Source: RGZA01 sp041917755
GTDB taxonomy: Bacteria > Pseudomonadota > Alphaproteobacteria > UBA9219 > RGZA01
Assembly (NCBI GenBank): GCA_041917755.1
Contig: JAYRWY010000006.1
Coordinates: forward strand, 124,001-188,000
Reading direction: 5' to 3'
DNA length: 64,000 nt
A program made the translations under genes and the position numbers. Position 1 is the stretch's first letter. The number at the start of each line of letters is the position of its first letter. The notes below the pieces were generated by a model. The model was not told the DNA's origin, did no database searches, and saw only the letters and a list, made by a program, of their open reading frames with translations. Below are positions 27,185 through 36,900 of this stretch, one piece after another.

Positions 27185-28000
27185 CTAGCGCCACCACGAA
27201 AGATCATACCCAAAAACCCATAAGGTCACGCAGCTTAACAAAGCCGCCATAATTAATCCATCCACCCGGTCCAAAATACCGCCATGACCCGGAATAATGA
27301 CCCCGCTGTCCTTAACGCCAGCTTGGCGTTTGACCCAGGATTCGAACAGGTCACCACAATGCGCGGCTAATGACAACCCAAGACCCACTCCTACCACAAT
27401 CAGGGGTTTTTGTGCAGCAAATAGCACAGAACAAACATAGGCCATCAGGCCGGCGCTGACTAACCCGCCAATAAAGCCGGTCCATGTCTTACTGGGGCTA
27501 ATATCAGGGGCTAATTTCGCCCCGCGGAGCATTTTTCCTGTAAAAAACGCTCCCGTATCGGTTAGCCAGACAATGGCGCATAAACTGGCCGCAAGGCTAA
27601 ATCCGCCATGTTCACGAATAAACAAAATAGCCAGCATGGCAGAGCCCAAATAGGACACCCCCATGGACAACAACACCGGTTTTTCAATGTTGGCCAGACG
27701 AAACCCTGCCATTAGAACCAGCGAAATCACCAGACACAATACAAACGCGGTGGTGATATCCGCATTCACTGAAATCCCCCATGTCAGCGCAAGGGAAAAC
27801 AGCACCGATATCCAAACACGTTTTTGCTGCTTGGGGTTCAGCATGGCCAGCCATTCATAACCCGCCCACAAGCATCCCAGTAACATCAAACTCTGGAATG
27901 GCAAATCCCCCAGCCATAAGAGCGCAAGAAATGATGGCACTAGAATAAGTGCACTCACCAACCGGATGATCAGATTGCGGGAAACATGGAATAAGCTCAT
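27185..28000 (-). CDS. cdsA: Phosphatidate cytidylyltransferase
   Basis: This 271-residue integral membrane enzyme has about seven helices and the CdsA signature SPSKTWTGFIGG, then DLFESWVKRQAGVKDSG and PGHGGILDRVDG. It makes CDP-diacylglycerol from phosphatidate and CTP. It sits between uppS and dxr, 24 and 17 bp from them. Confidence 0.95.
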   Translation of the reverse strand: MSLFHVSRNLIIRLVSALILVPSFLALLWLGDLPFQSLMLLGCLWAGYEWLAMLNPKQQKRVWISVLFSLALTWGISVNADITTAFVLCLVISLVLMAGFRLANIEKPVLLSMGVSYLGSAMLAILFIREHGGFSLAASLCAIVWLTDTGAFFTGKMLRGAKLAPDISPSKTWTGFIGGLVSAGLMAYVCSVLFAAQKPLIVVGVGLGLSLAAHCGDLFESWVKRQAGVKDSGVIIPGHGGILDRVDGLIMAALLSCVTLWVFGYDLSWWR

Positions 28001-28024
28001 GCCACTACCATCATGCCCTGCCCA

Positions 28025-28744
28025 TCATGCTCTTGCGCCATAACGACGCTCACGCTTGTTGAACTCATCCAATGCGCGGTTCATGTCTTCGGCTGTAAAA
28101 TCGGGCCATAACGTGTCAAGAAATACAAATTCAGCATAAGCCGACTGCCACAGCAGGAAATTGCTAATGCGTTTTTCACCGCTGGTGCGAATGATTAAAT
28201 CCGGATCGGGGATATCTTTGGTGTACAGCTCGTTTGATACGGTTGCTTCACTGATGGATGCCACCTCCATCGTCCCTGCCCGTGCCTGCTCGGCAATTAA
28301 TTGCACCGCACGTACCATTTCCTGACGGCCACCATAGCTCAGCGCAACGGTCAGATTTAAACGGGTATTGTGCGCCGTCAGTTGTTCGGCTTTTTCAATC
28401 AGTGCGATGATATCTTTTTCAAACCGGCTACGATCGCCAATAATGCGCAAACGCACCTGTTCCTTATGCAATTGGGCAAGCTCGCCTTGCAGATACAGGC
28501 GCAAAAGACCCATCAAATCTTGCACCTCGTCATTGGGGCGCTTCCAGTTTTCTGATGAAAAACCGTACAGCGTTAAATAAGGAACGCCCGCTTCAATGGC
28601 AGATTGTAATGAACGACGCACGGCTTCGATGCCGGCCTTATGCCCCATCACACGCGGAAGAGCGCGCGCAGCCGCCCACCTTCCATTGCCATCCATAATA
28701 ATCGCTACATGTCTTGGCGTAGTGATGGTGGGAGTAGTTGTCAT
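28025..28744 (-). CDS. uppS: Undecaprenyl diphosphate synthase
   Basis: This 239-residue cis-prenyltransferase begins with HVAIIMDGNGRWAAAR, which holds the catalytic Asp, and has YGFSSENWKRP, ALSYGGRQEMVRA and DPDLIIRTSGEKRISNFLLWQ. It makes the C55 lipid carrier for peptidoglycan and O-antigen. It is normally placed between frr and cdsA, as here. Confidence 0.97.
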   Translation of the reverse strand: MTTTPTITTPRHVAIIMDGNGRWAAARALPRVMGHKAGIEAVRRSLQSAIEAGVPYLTLYGFSSENWKRPNDEVQDLMGLLRLYLQGELAQLHKEQVRLRIIGDRSRFEKDIIALIEKAEQLTAHNTRLNLTVALSYGGRQEMVRAVQLIAEQARAGTMEVASISEATVSNELYTKDIPDPDLIIRTSGEKRISNFLLWQSAYAEFVFLDTLWPDFTAEDMNRALDEFNKRERRYGARA

Positions 28745-28767
28745 AGCCGCACTATTCCCCGTCGTCC

Positions 28768-29319
28768 TTAAACGACCATGATATCTTTTTCTTTGTGCGC
28801 AAGCGCTTCATCAATTTTCTTGATGGTCTCGTCAGTCAGCTTCTGGATTTTTTCAGATAAGCTTTTGTGTTCGTCTTCAGCAATTTTCTTTTCTTTTTCT
28901 TGCTTCTTTAAATCATCCATACCGTCGCGGCGCACATTACGTACGGCTACGCGTGCAGCTTCGGCGTATTTGCCGGCAACTTTGGATAATTCCAGGCGAC
29001 GTTCCTGCGTTAAATCAGGCACTGGCACGCGGATAAGCTGACCATCACCTTGCGGGTTCAAGCCAAGGCCGGCGTCACGAATAGCTTTTTCAACATTCTT
29101 GCCCATGCCCTTGTCCCATACCTGCACGGTCAGCAAACGCGGCTCGGCCACACTGATGGATGCAACCTGATTCAACGGCATCATATTGCCATAGGCTTCC
29201 ACCATCACAGGGTCCAACATGCCCACATTGGCACGACCTGTACGCAGACCAGCCAGCTCTTTTTTAAAACTATCCAGCGATGAATCCATACGGTGCTTAA
29301 GATCGTCGAGCAATGCCAT
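28768..29319 (-). CDS. frr: Ribosome recycling factor
   Basis: This 183-residue protein has LRTGRANVGMLDPVMVEAYG near the start and RVPVPDLTQERR in the middle, both family marks, with a helical Lys-rich C-terminus. It splits post-termination ribosomes with EF-G. The gene follows pyrH by 14 bp and precedes uppS. Confidence 0.97.
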   Translation of the reverse strand: MALLDDLKHRMDSSLDSFKKELAGLRTGRANVGMLDPVMVEAYGNMMPLNQVASISVAEPRLLTVQVWDKGMGKNVEKAIRDAGLGLNPQGDGQLIRVPVPDLTQERRLELSKVAGKYAEAARVAVRNVRRDGMDDLKKQEKEKKIAEDEHKSLSEKIQKLTDETIKKIDEALAHKEKDIMVV

Positions 29320-29333
29320 GGGATAATCCTATT

Positions 29334-30110
29334 TTAATTTTCAGTGATGATGGTGAAATGGCCTTTGCCTTGAACAACTTCGGCAAGTTCACCGTGAGAG
29401 AAGATGGAGAATACAATAATCGGAATACGGCTTTGGCGCGCCAATGAAATGGCGGATGTATCCATCACTTCCAGATCCTTGGTCAGTACATCCAGATAGG
29501 TCAGACGTTCAAAGCGGGTTGCGTTCTTGTCTTTGCGTGGATCGGCTGAATACACGCCATCCACCTTGGTGGCTTTAATCAATGCATCACAACCCATTTC
29601 CGAAGCACGCAATGCCGCAGCCGTATCGGTGGTGAAGAATGGATTGCCAGTGCCAGCTGCGAAAATGACTACGCGGCCTTTTTCCATATGGCGGATAGCA
29701 CGGCGACGAATATATGGCTCACACACAGCAGCCATCGGAATGGCCGATTGTACGCGGGTTTGCACGCCAACTTTTTCAAGTGCGTTTTGCATCGCCAACG
29801 CATTCATCATGGTCGCGAGCATGCCCATATAATCGGCGGTTGCCCGTTCCATACCACTGGCTGCGCCGGATACGCCGCGGAAAATATTTCCGCCACCAAT
29901 CACAACGCAAACCTGAATACCTTTGGATGCTACGTCTTTGATTTCTTCGGCAACGCGGTCAAGAACGGTTTGGTCAAGACCATAATCCCGCTCCCCCATC
30001 AATGCTTCGCCCGAAAGTTTAAGAAGGATACGTTGGTATTTTGCAGGTTTTAGTTCGGAAGAGTTCACAGCATCACCTTTAACATTTTTACGTGCGAGAT
30101 TATCTGCCAT
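29334..30110 (-). CDS. pyrH: Uridylate kinase
   Basis: This amino-acid-kinase-fold enzyme (258 residues) shows KLSGEALMG, VIGGGNIFRG and TGNPFFTTDTAAALRASE. It phosphorylates UMP to UDP. About 20 residues precede the usual family start, so a shorter start inside the frame (ATG or GTG further in) cannot be ruled out. It lies between tsf and frr. Confidence 0.96.
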   Translation of the reverse strand: MADNLARKNVKGDAVNSSELKPAKYQRILLKLSGEALMGERDYGLDQTVLDRVAEEIKDVASKGIQVCVVIGGGNIFRGVSGAASGMERATADYMGMLATMMNALAMQNALEKVGVQTRVQSAIPMAAVCEPYIRRRAIRHMEKGRVVIFAAGTGNPFFTTDTAAALRASEMGCDALIKATKVDGVYSADPRKDKNATRFERLTYLDVLTKDLEVMDTSAISLARQSRIPIIVFSIFSHGELAEVVQGKGHFTIITEN

Positions 30111-30176
30111 GCGTTTCTCCCCATACGAACGAACCTAAAATACCAACCTTATCCAACTAGCAAAATCGGCTAGCCG

Positions 30177-31100
30177 TTAGCTCGCCATCTTAGCAACTTC
30201 GGCAGCAAAGTCCGTCTGTTCTTTTTCGATTCCTTCACCAAGGTGGTAACGAACGAAAGCAGTCAGCTGAACCGGGGTTCCCAGCTCTTTGCCGGCCTTT
30301 TCCACAACAGCCTTAATCTTTGTTTCGCCATCAACCACAAAGGTTTGCTCAAGGAGGCATACTTCGTCGTAGTACTTCTTAACGCGGCCTTCAACCATCT
30401 TGGCAACGATTTCGGCTGGCTTGCCTTGGGCGGCGGCCTGTTCGGTGAAAATTGCGCGTTCGCGTTCAACGGCCTTGGCATCCACGCTACCTACATCCAG
30501 AAATTCAGGACGTGCAGCGGCAATGTGCATGGCAATTTGCTTGCCCAAGGCTTGAAGCTTTGCGGCGTCCGCCTTTGATTCCAACGCAACCAACACACCG
30601 ATCTTACCGATATTAGGTGCCAATGCATTGTGAACGTAGCTGCATACCACGCCTTCCTTCACGCTGATTTGTGTCGCGCGGCGGATGTTCATGTTTTCAC
30701 CAACGGTGGCGATGAGATGGGTAATTTCACCTGCAACGTCACGGCCCGTACCTGGGTAGGCTTGGGTTTTCAGTTTTTCCAAATCGGTGGTGGTGTTGTG
30801 TGCAACATCGGCCACGGTACGAACATAGGATTGGAATTGTTCGTTACGGCCAACGAAGTCAGTTTCAGCATTCACTTCAACCGCAGTACCCTTGGTGCCG
30901 TTGGCAATCACCGCCACCAGACCTTCAGCAGCCACACGACCAGCCTTCTTGGCAGCAGCCGAAAGGCCCTTTTTACGTAGCCAATCAATCGCCGCTTCCA
31001 TATCACCAGCCGCTTCGGTCAGTGCCTTTTTGCAGTCCATCATGCCTGCGCCAGTTTTTTCGCGCAGTTCTTTCACTGCGTTTGCAGAAATTTCCGCCAT
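30177..31100 (-). CDS. tsf: Elongation factor Ts
   Basis: This 307-residue factor has the signature LREKTGAGMMDCKKAL at residues 12-27 and the NAETDFVGRNEQF motif. It recharges EF-Tu with GTP. It follows rpsB by 35 bp, the near-universal bacterial pair. Confidence 0.98.
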   Translation of the reverse strand: MAEISANAVKELREKTGAGMMDCKKALTEAAGDMEAAIDWLRKKGLSAAAKKAGRVAAEGLVAVIANGTKGTAVEVNAETDFVGRNEQFQSYVRTVADVAHNTTTDLEKLKTQAYPGTGRDVAGEITHLIATVGENMNIRRATQISVKEGVVCSYVHNALAPNIGKIGVLVALESKADAAKLQALGKQIAMHIAAARPEFLDVGSVDAKAVERERAIFTEQAAAQGKPAEIVAKMVEGRVKKYYDEVCLLEQTFVVDGETKIKAVVEKAGKELGTPVQLTAFVRYHLGEGIEKEQTDFAAEVAKMAS

Positions 31101-31135
31101 GGTTCCCTCTTATATATAAGTAATGGTTTGGTCGA

Positions 31136-31906
31136 TTAAGCAGACTTGGTTTCAGCAGCTGGCATCAGGATTTCAGCTGGCTTAGCAGCCGCGCCTAAAT
31201 CAATACCGCTTGCAACCATTTCTTTTTGCAATCCATCAAGAACGGATTGAGCCACCACGTCGCAGTAGAATTCAATGGCGCGCAATGCGTCATCGTTACC
31301 TGGAACGGGGTATGCAATACCTGAAGGATCAGAGTTGCTGTCGAGAATAGCAACCACTGGAATACCCAGCTTTTGCGCTTCCTTCACGGCAATGTCTTCC
31401 TTGTTGGTATCGATAATGAAGATAATGTCTGGCAAACCGCCCATGTCTTTAATACCGCCCAATGCTTGTTCAAGCTTGGTGCGTTCACGGGTTTTTTCCA
31501 GCAATTCTTTCTTGGTCAGCTTGGCTGCTTGATCAACAATTTCGGTTTCCAAATCGCGCAAACGCTTAATGGAGTACGAAATGGTGCGCCAGTTGGTGAG
31601 CATACCGCCGAGCCAGCGATGGTTCACAAAGTACTGACCGCATTGGCGGGCTGACGCTGCAATTTTTTCTTGTGCTTGGTGCTTGGTACCTACGAAGAGT
31701 ACGCGGCCACCTTGGGATACAACGTCACGAATGGCGTTGAGACCGCGGTAAAGCAATGGAACGGTTTGTTCCAAATCGATGATGTGTACGTTATTGCGTA
31801 CGCCAAACAGGTAAGACGACATCTTCGGGTTCCAACGACGGGTGTTGTGTCCGAAATGTACGCCTGCTTCCATAAGCTGACGCATGCTGAATGATGGCAT
31901 TGCCAT
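31136..31906 (-). CDS. rpsB: 30S ribosomal protein S2
   Basis: The product (256 residues) starts MAMPSFSMRQLMEAGVHFGH and has TRRWNPKM, ARQCGQYFVNHRWLGGMLTNW and the GIPVVAILDSNSDPSGIAYPVPGND ending, typical of S2. The ATG at 31904-31906 has GAAAGGAAC upstream; the much longer open frame to 32239 runs through the leader and is not coding. It begins the long leftward operon down to the GT9 gene. A C-terminal Ala/Lys/Pro extension is present. Confidence 0.98.
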   Translation of the reverse strand: MAMPSFSMRQLMEAGVHFGHNTRRWNPKMSSYLFGVRNNVHIIDLEQTVPLLYRGLNAIRDVVSQGGRVLFVGTKHQAQEKIAASARQCGQYFVNHRWLGGMLTNWRTISYSIKRLRDLETEIVDQAAKLTKKELLEKTRERTKLEQALGGIKDMGGLPDIIFIIDTNKEDIAVKEAQKLGIPVVAILDSNSDPSGIAYPVPGNDDALRAIEFYCDVVAQSVLDGLQKEMVASGIDLGAAAKPAEILMPAAETKSA

Positions 31907-31932
31907 GTGGTAGTTCCTTTCTCCGGTTGTTA

Positions 31933-31979
31933 CGTCGGCGTGTCTGATGTGATTAGAGCAAATCTCTAACACCGGACGG
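31933..31979 (-). promoter_or_regulatory. Possible structured leader of rpsB
   Basis: On the minus strand the leader can form a hairpin with stem TTAGAG/CTCTAA and loop ATTTG, inside a broken outer stem GTCCGGTG/CACGCCGAC. It ends about 27 bases before the rpsB start. S2 is often autoregulated at its leader. There is no T-run, so this is not a terminator. The rest of the 259 bp gap shows nothing firm. Confidence 0.3.
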
Positions 31980-32165
31980 CAGCAGGGCAGTTTTTTTGTC
32001 CACCCCAAAGGCCTAAACACGCCTGTGATATGGGCAGGACAATGCCCCGTAAGCAGCCACAAATCAAACGAAAAATAGGCGAAACTAAAATTTTTGTTGT
32101 GGCGCCCTCCCCCGTATCTTAATAATTCGACCTCGTTGATTTTATTGGTGTTTACCGGAGTTTTT

Positions 32166-32627
32166 ATGTTTACCCGCAAGCGCGATACCAGCTTTGAAGC
32201 TTTTGCACAAACAACCTCAGATACGCATGAGGCGCTCAAGGCATGGAATGAGGCCGCCTATAAGGTCGTAGATAATAGCCACGCCAAGCGCATGCTGGCC
32301 TTTGTCGGTACTGCATCCTACGGGTTGTTTCTTGCGCAAATGTGCCGATTTGTGAATCTGAGCCTGATTGCCTATGGCGATAAGACCGCCGTCGTCAGCA
32401 CCGTATTGGCATCGTTGCCCTTATTGGCTGGTATTGGCACAGTGATCCATCAAAGCCGCGTTGGCGCACGCGGCATGTCTGCCAGTATTCTTCCAGCAGA
32501 AAATGATTCTGATGAACAATTTTCCGGTGATATCAAAGCCCAGCATCCAAAGGTTTTTGCCAAAGCCGTTGCATTGAAAAAAACAAAACCAGCCAACCAG
32601 ATTGGTGCTGCTCACTACCAGATGTAA
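32166..32627 (+). CDS. Hypothetical membrane protein
   Basis: I do not recognise this 153-residue protein. GGAG lies six bases before the ATG at 32166; the open frame to 32094 runs through the leader. The middle has two likely membrane helices (MLAFVGTASYGLFLAQMC and VSTVLASLPLLAGIGTVI). The N- and C-terminal parts are hydrophilic. It is divergent from rpsB and its 3' end overlaps the next gene by 13 bases on the other strand. Confidence 0.65.
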   Translation: MFTRKRDTSFEAFAQTTSDTHEALKAWNEAAYKVVDNSHAKRMLAFVGTASYGLFLAQMCRFVNLSLIAYGDKTAVVSTVLASLPLLAGIGTVIHQSRVGARGMSASILPAENDSDEQFSGDIKAQHPKVFAKAVALKKTKPANQIGAAHYQM

Positions 32628-33091
32628 ACGTCACCGTTCTCGCAAGCATAGTTATAGCGCTGTCGTTGCCCATCTACCGCCTGCCCGCGCGTCGGGCTAC
32701 CGGAAAAATAGATTTCATCATTACGTAAATTTTTCTGATTAATCGCATCCTGCACTTCGGCCTGACACATACTTAAAAAACCGGGGCTTAAAAATCCATA
32801 AAAACTCACTGGCGGGGAATACATTGATCCCTCGCCCGGGTTGCGCGGAAATGCATGGCGACGATACTGGCCATTATTCCATTCATGTGGTTTATCATTA
32901 GATGGTTTTTGAACTTCTTGTTGCGGCAAGTTTTTATAAACGCTCTGGTTGCCCGTCATGCGTCCGCCTGAATAAAAAAACTCATCGCTAAATCCGCTAT
33001 AGGGGGCATTGCGCGGCGCAGCTTCTTGTTCTGCTAAAGCAGGCAATGAAACCAGCATCAATCCCGTCATCACTACCGCTCGCAACTGCAT
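32615..33091 (-). CDS. Hypothetical secreted protein
   Basis: This 158-residue product starts with a clear signal peptide (MQLRAVVMTGLMLVSLPALA). GGAG sits about seven bases before that ATG; starts at 33103 or 33127 add residues upstream without better support. The mature part is Asn/Tyr/Gly-rich with two later cysteines (MCQAEVQD and NYACENGD), perhaps a disulfide. I know no family for it. It is likely periplasmic. Confidence 0.65.
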   Translation of the reverse strand: MQLRAVVMTGLMLVSLPALAEQEAAPRNAPYSGFSDEFFYSGGRMTGNQSVYKNLPQQEVQKPSNDKPHEWNNGQYRRHAFPRNPGEGSMYSPPVSFYGFLSPGFLSMCQAEVQDAINQKNLRNDEIYFSGSPTRGQAVDGQRQRYNYACENGDVYIW

Positions 33092-33250
33092 GCCATTCTC
33101 CATCCCATTTACGGATATTAGGCGCAAATTATGTCAATTTTACTAACAATCGTGGAAGTTAACCTACAGTGCTAATTAGCTTTTTAGTTTCATGCTCAAT
33201 CAGTAATCTGCACAGATATTACGAATATATTTTGTAAAGGACTGAAGATA

Positions 33251-33955
33251 ATGGATCTGCCATCAAGCATCGACGCAGTGAATTTTAATAGAAAAATTGC
33301 TGATCTAAAGAATTTTTCTTTGTGCAGAGTTATTACCCCGCCTACCGGTAATGCGGGAATCTTCATCATGCGTGACTGCGCTGCGCCAATCTATTTTTCT
33401 GATGACGAAGTTCCCTACTTGATTGCTGCTATTGCAAAGAACCTACCTGCTGCTAATCAGAAGTTTTTTCTCGATTATTTACCAAGCCTTGATTTTCCGG
33501 ATAACGGCAATCCAAACAAAGGGCACCTCGAAAATCTAATCTATGACGTGGCTGAAACCTACTTGCGCAATAAAACTGCAGCTGAAAACTTTGAGAATAT
33601 GATGCAAGCTGTAAATGTTCATGCATCTGACATTCAAAAAGTTGTTTCATCAATTGAAAGCAAGAAGCCTGAATCATTTGGCATGTTTGCTGATGCCGCT
33701 GCAGTTCTAGGTGCAGATTGGCAAGCGCTTGCCGATGAAATCGGCAATAAATATAAACGCATCAGTCAGAGAGAAGTTTCAATTCTAATTGATATGATGT
33801 ACACGGGCATGAAACAATCAAGATATGTTACCTATTCGCGAGATGAACCGCCCGAAATTGTTGTCGATCATCTCAAAGGGCATGAAGCAGTTCGTGGGGC
33901 GATTGAAAATCTACGCAAACATGGCGCTAAGGTAATGGTACCGGGTACACCCTGA
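33251..33955 (+). CDS. Hypothetical protein
   Basis: I do not recognise this 234-residue protein. AAAGGA precedes the start by about 9 bases. It looks like a soluble, mixed alpha/beta protein with no signal peptide or membrane segment. Base composition is a little more AT-rich than dnaE next to it. It stops four bases short of the end of the convergent dnaE gene. Confidence 0.6.
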   Translation: MDLPSSIDAVNFNRKIADLKNFSLCRVITPPTGNAGIFIMRDCAAPIYFSDDEVPYLIAAIAKNLPAANQKFFLDYLPSLDFPDNGNPNKGHLENLIYDVAETYLRNKTAAENFENMMQAVNVHASDIQKVVSSIESKKPESFGMFADAAAVLGADWQALADEIGNKYKRISQREVSILIDMMYTGMKQSRYVTYSRDEPPEIVVDHLKGHEAVRGAIENLRKHGAKVMVPGTP

Positions 33956-33959
33956 TATA

Positions 33960-36900
33960 CTATAAATCCTGTACTTCCAGAATTCCGGCAAGGGCTTTGA
34001 TTTCGCTGCGCAGTTCAGGTGGAATGGTATAGCGGCCGGATAATTCAATCTCGGCCTCCTCCTCCCCGTCGATATCAATTTTGATTTGAATACGGCTTTT
34101 ACCCTTGGGCAATTTGGCGGTAATCACTTGTAACGGCGCGATAGCTTTTTCCATGCCAAGCACAAGGGCAAGGCCCTGGCTTTCACGCGCCGCCACCATC
34201 TCCAGCTTTTCAACGCCCTGCACCGTCAGACGATATTCATCGGGCTTACCCTGCACATCTACGCTCAGTAATAACGGCGTGCCAGCCACCAAACTATCGC
34301 GGTGCTGGGAAAGTGTTTCAGAGAACAAGGTCGCTTCAAACATTCCTGTATTATCCGATAGCTGCACAAAGGCAAAGCGGTTGCCAGATTTGGCGGTGCG
34401 TTCCTGCTTGGAAATAACGATACCGGCAATTTTTTTGCGCGTGGAACCTGTGCTGCCAGCTACTGCTGCCAATCCCGATGCGCGGATTGCGCCCAATCTA
34501 TCCAATAATGGTCGATAAGCATCAAGTGGATGCGATGACAGGAAAAAGCCCAGAGCTGAAAATTCATTCTGCAGCTTGATCAGTTCATCCCATGGCTTCA
34601 CATCCTGCATCTGCGGTTTGCTGACTTGTTCATTACCACCAAACAAACTCACTTGGCCGGACTCGCGTTCTTGCGTTGCGGCGCTGGCAAGGCGGGTAAA
34701 CATTTCCACATGCTCAATCAACTGCGCGCGGTTTTTATGCAGGCTATCGAATGCGCCCGCATTAATCAGATTTTCCATCTGCCGTTTATTCATCACGCGG
34801 TTATCAAGGCGTGATGCAAATTCAAACATGTCTTTAAACTTGCCCTTGGCGGTGCGCTCGGTAGCCAGCACTTTCATCGCCGCCTGCCCTACGCCTTTAA
34901 TCGCAGCCAAGGCATACCGAATGCCTTGTTTGCCATCGGCTAAATCTTCAATCGCGAAGGTATCGTGGCTGTAATTCACATCCGGCGGCAATAGCGGGAT
35001 GGATTTACGCGTCAGTTCCTGACGGAACAGATTAAGCTTATCGACCGCGCCCATTTCAAATGTCATGGATGCAGCATAAAACGCAACCGGATAATTCGCC
35101 TTCATATACGCGGTTTGATAGGCAATCAGCGCATAGGCCGCCGCGTGCGATTTATTGAAACCATAGCCCGCAAATTTATCAACCTGATCAAAAATCATCG
35201 AGGCTTGTTCAGCATCCACGCCTTTCTTTGCCGCACCTTCAACAAAAGTTTGGCGCTGCGCGGCCATTTCTTCTTTGATTTTTTTACCCATAGCGCGGCG
35301 AAGCAAATCTGCGCCGCCCAACGTATAGCCCGCCAAGATCTGGGCGATTTGCATGACCTGCTCTTGGTAAATTGCAATGCCGTATGTTTCCTTTAATACC
35401 GGTTCCAGTAACGGATGCAGATAATCGGCTTCTTCTTCGCCCGCCTTTACCTTGATGTATTTGGGGATGTTATCCATCGGGCCCGGGCGATATAACGCCA
35501 CCAGCGCGATGATATCTTCAAAGCGGTTTGGCTTCATGCGGCGCAGCGTATCGCGCATACCCGCACTTTCAAGTTGGAACACGCCCAATGTGTCGCCGCG
35601 CGCAAACAAATCATACGTCTTGGCATCATCCAGCGGCAGATTGCCTAAATCAACATTTGCCCCCTGCTTATTGGCCATGGTTTCAGCAAGCTGCAACACA
35701 TCCAGTGTTTTCAAGCCTAGGAAGTCGAACTTGACCAGCCCCGCTTGCTCCACCGTCTTCATATTGAACTGCGTCACCGGTAAGGGTGAACGCGGATCGC
35801 GGTACATCGGCACCAATTCTTGCAACGGCCTGTCGCCAATCACCAAACCCGCCGCGTGAGTTGATGCGTGGGCATATAACCCTTCCAGCTTGATGGATGT
35901 ATCAATCAATTGGGCAACGCTGGCATCCTCATCGCGTAGATTTTTCAATTGCGGCTCTGCCTGTATCGCTTCCTTCAATGTCACAGGATTGGCGGGATTA
36001 AACGGCACCAATTTACAAATTTTATCAACGTAGCCCAACGGCATACCCAATACGCGGCCTACATTTCGTAGCACCGCGCGCGCTTGAAGTTTACCAAATG
36101 TAATAATCTGCGCGACCTTATCAACGCCGTAGCGTTGCTGAACATAGCCAATCACCTCGTCGCGGCGTTCCTGGCAAAAGTCGATATCGAAGTCGGGCAT
36201 CGATACACGCTCGGGGTTCAAAAAGCGTTCAAACAGCAAGCCAAACGGAATGGGATCCAAATCCGTAATGGTCAATGCCCACGCAACCAAAGACCCCACG
36301 CCTGAACCACGGCCCGGTCCCACCGGAATGTTGTGCGCCTTTGCCCATTTAATAAAGTCAGACACGATTAAAAAGTATCCGGCAAAACCCATATTGGTGA
36401 TCACATTCAATTCGAATGCGAGGCGCGCGCGGTAGGTATCGTAATCGGTAATCGCAGTATATTTTTTAAATCGTGCTTCCAAACCTTCTTCGGCTTGGCG
36501 CTTTAACTCGCCCACTTCATCAAGACCGGATTCCGTTTTAAACGGCGGCAAAATCGGTTTGTGTTTTTTTGGCCAATAGGTGCAGCGCTGCGCGATGATG
36601 GCGGTATTGGCGATGGCTTCTGGAAGATCATCGAATAAATCTTCCATCTCCTCAGCAGTTTTAAAATAATGATTGGTGGTCACCCGCGCACGGTCGGTAT
36701 CGCTGACATAACGTTTATCGGCGATGCATAACAACGCATCATGCGCTTCGCTCATTTCCTCAATCGCGAATTGCACATCATTGGTCGCCACTATCGGCAA
36801 ATCGTGTTTATAGGCAAGGTCGAGGAAGCTTTCTTCGGTACGTTCTTCCTTATCGCCCACATCACCTTCCTTATGGCGCTGCAACTCAACATATAAGCGC

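Noticed and set aside
31136..32239. A 367-aa extended S2 protein
   Set aside because: The extra 111 residues cover the leader with no ribosome site and do not resemble S2; the ATG at 31906 has a good site.
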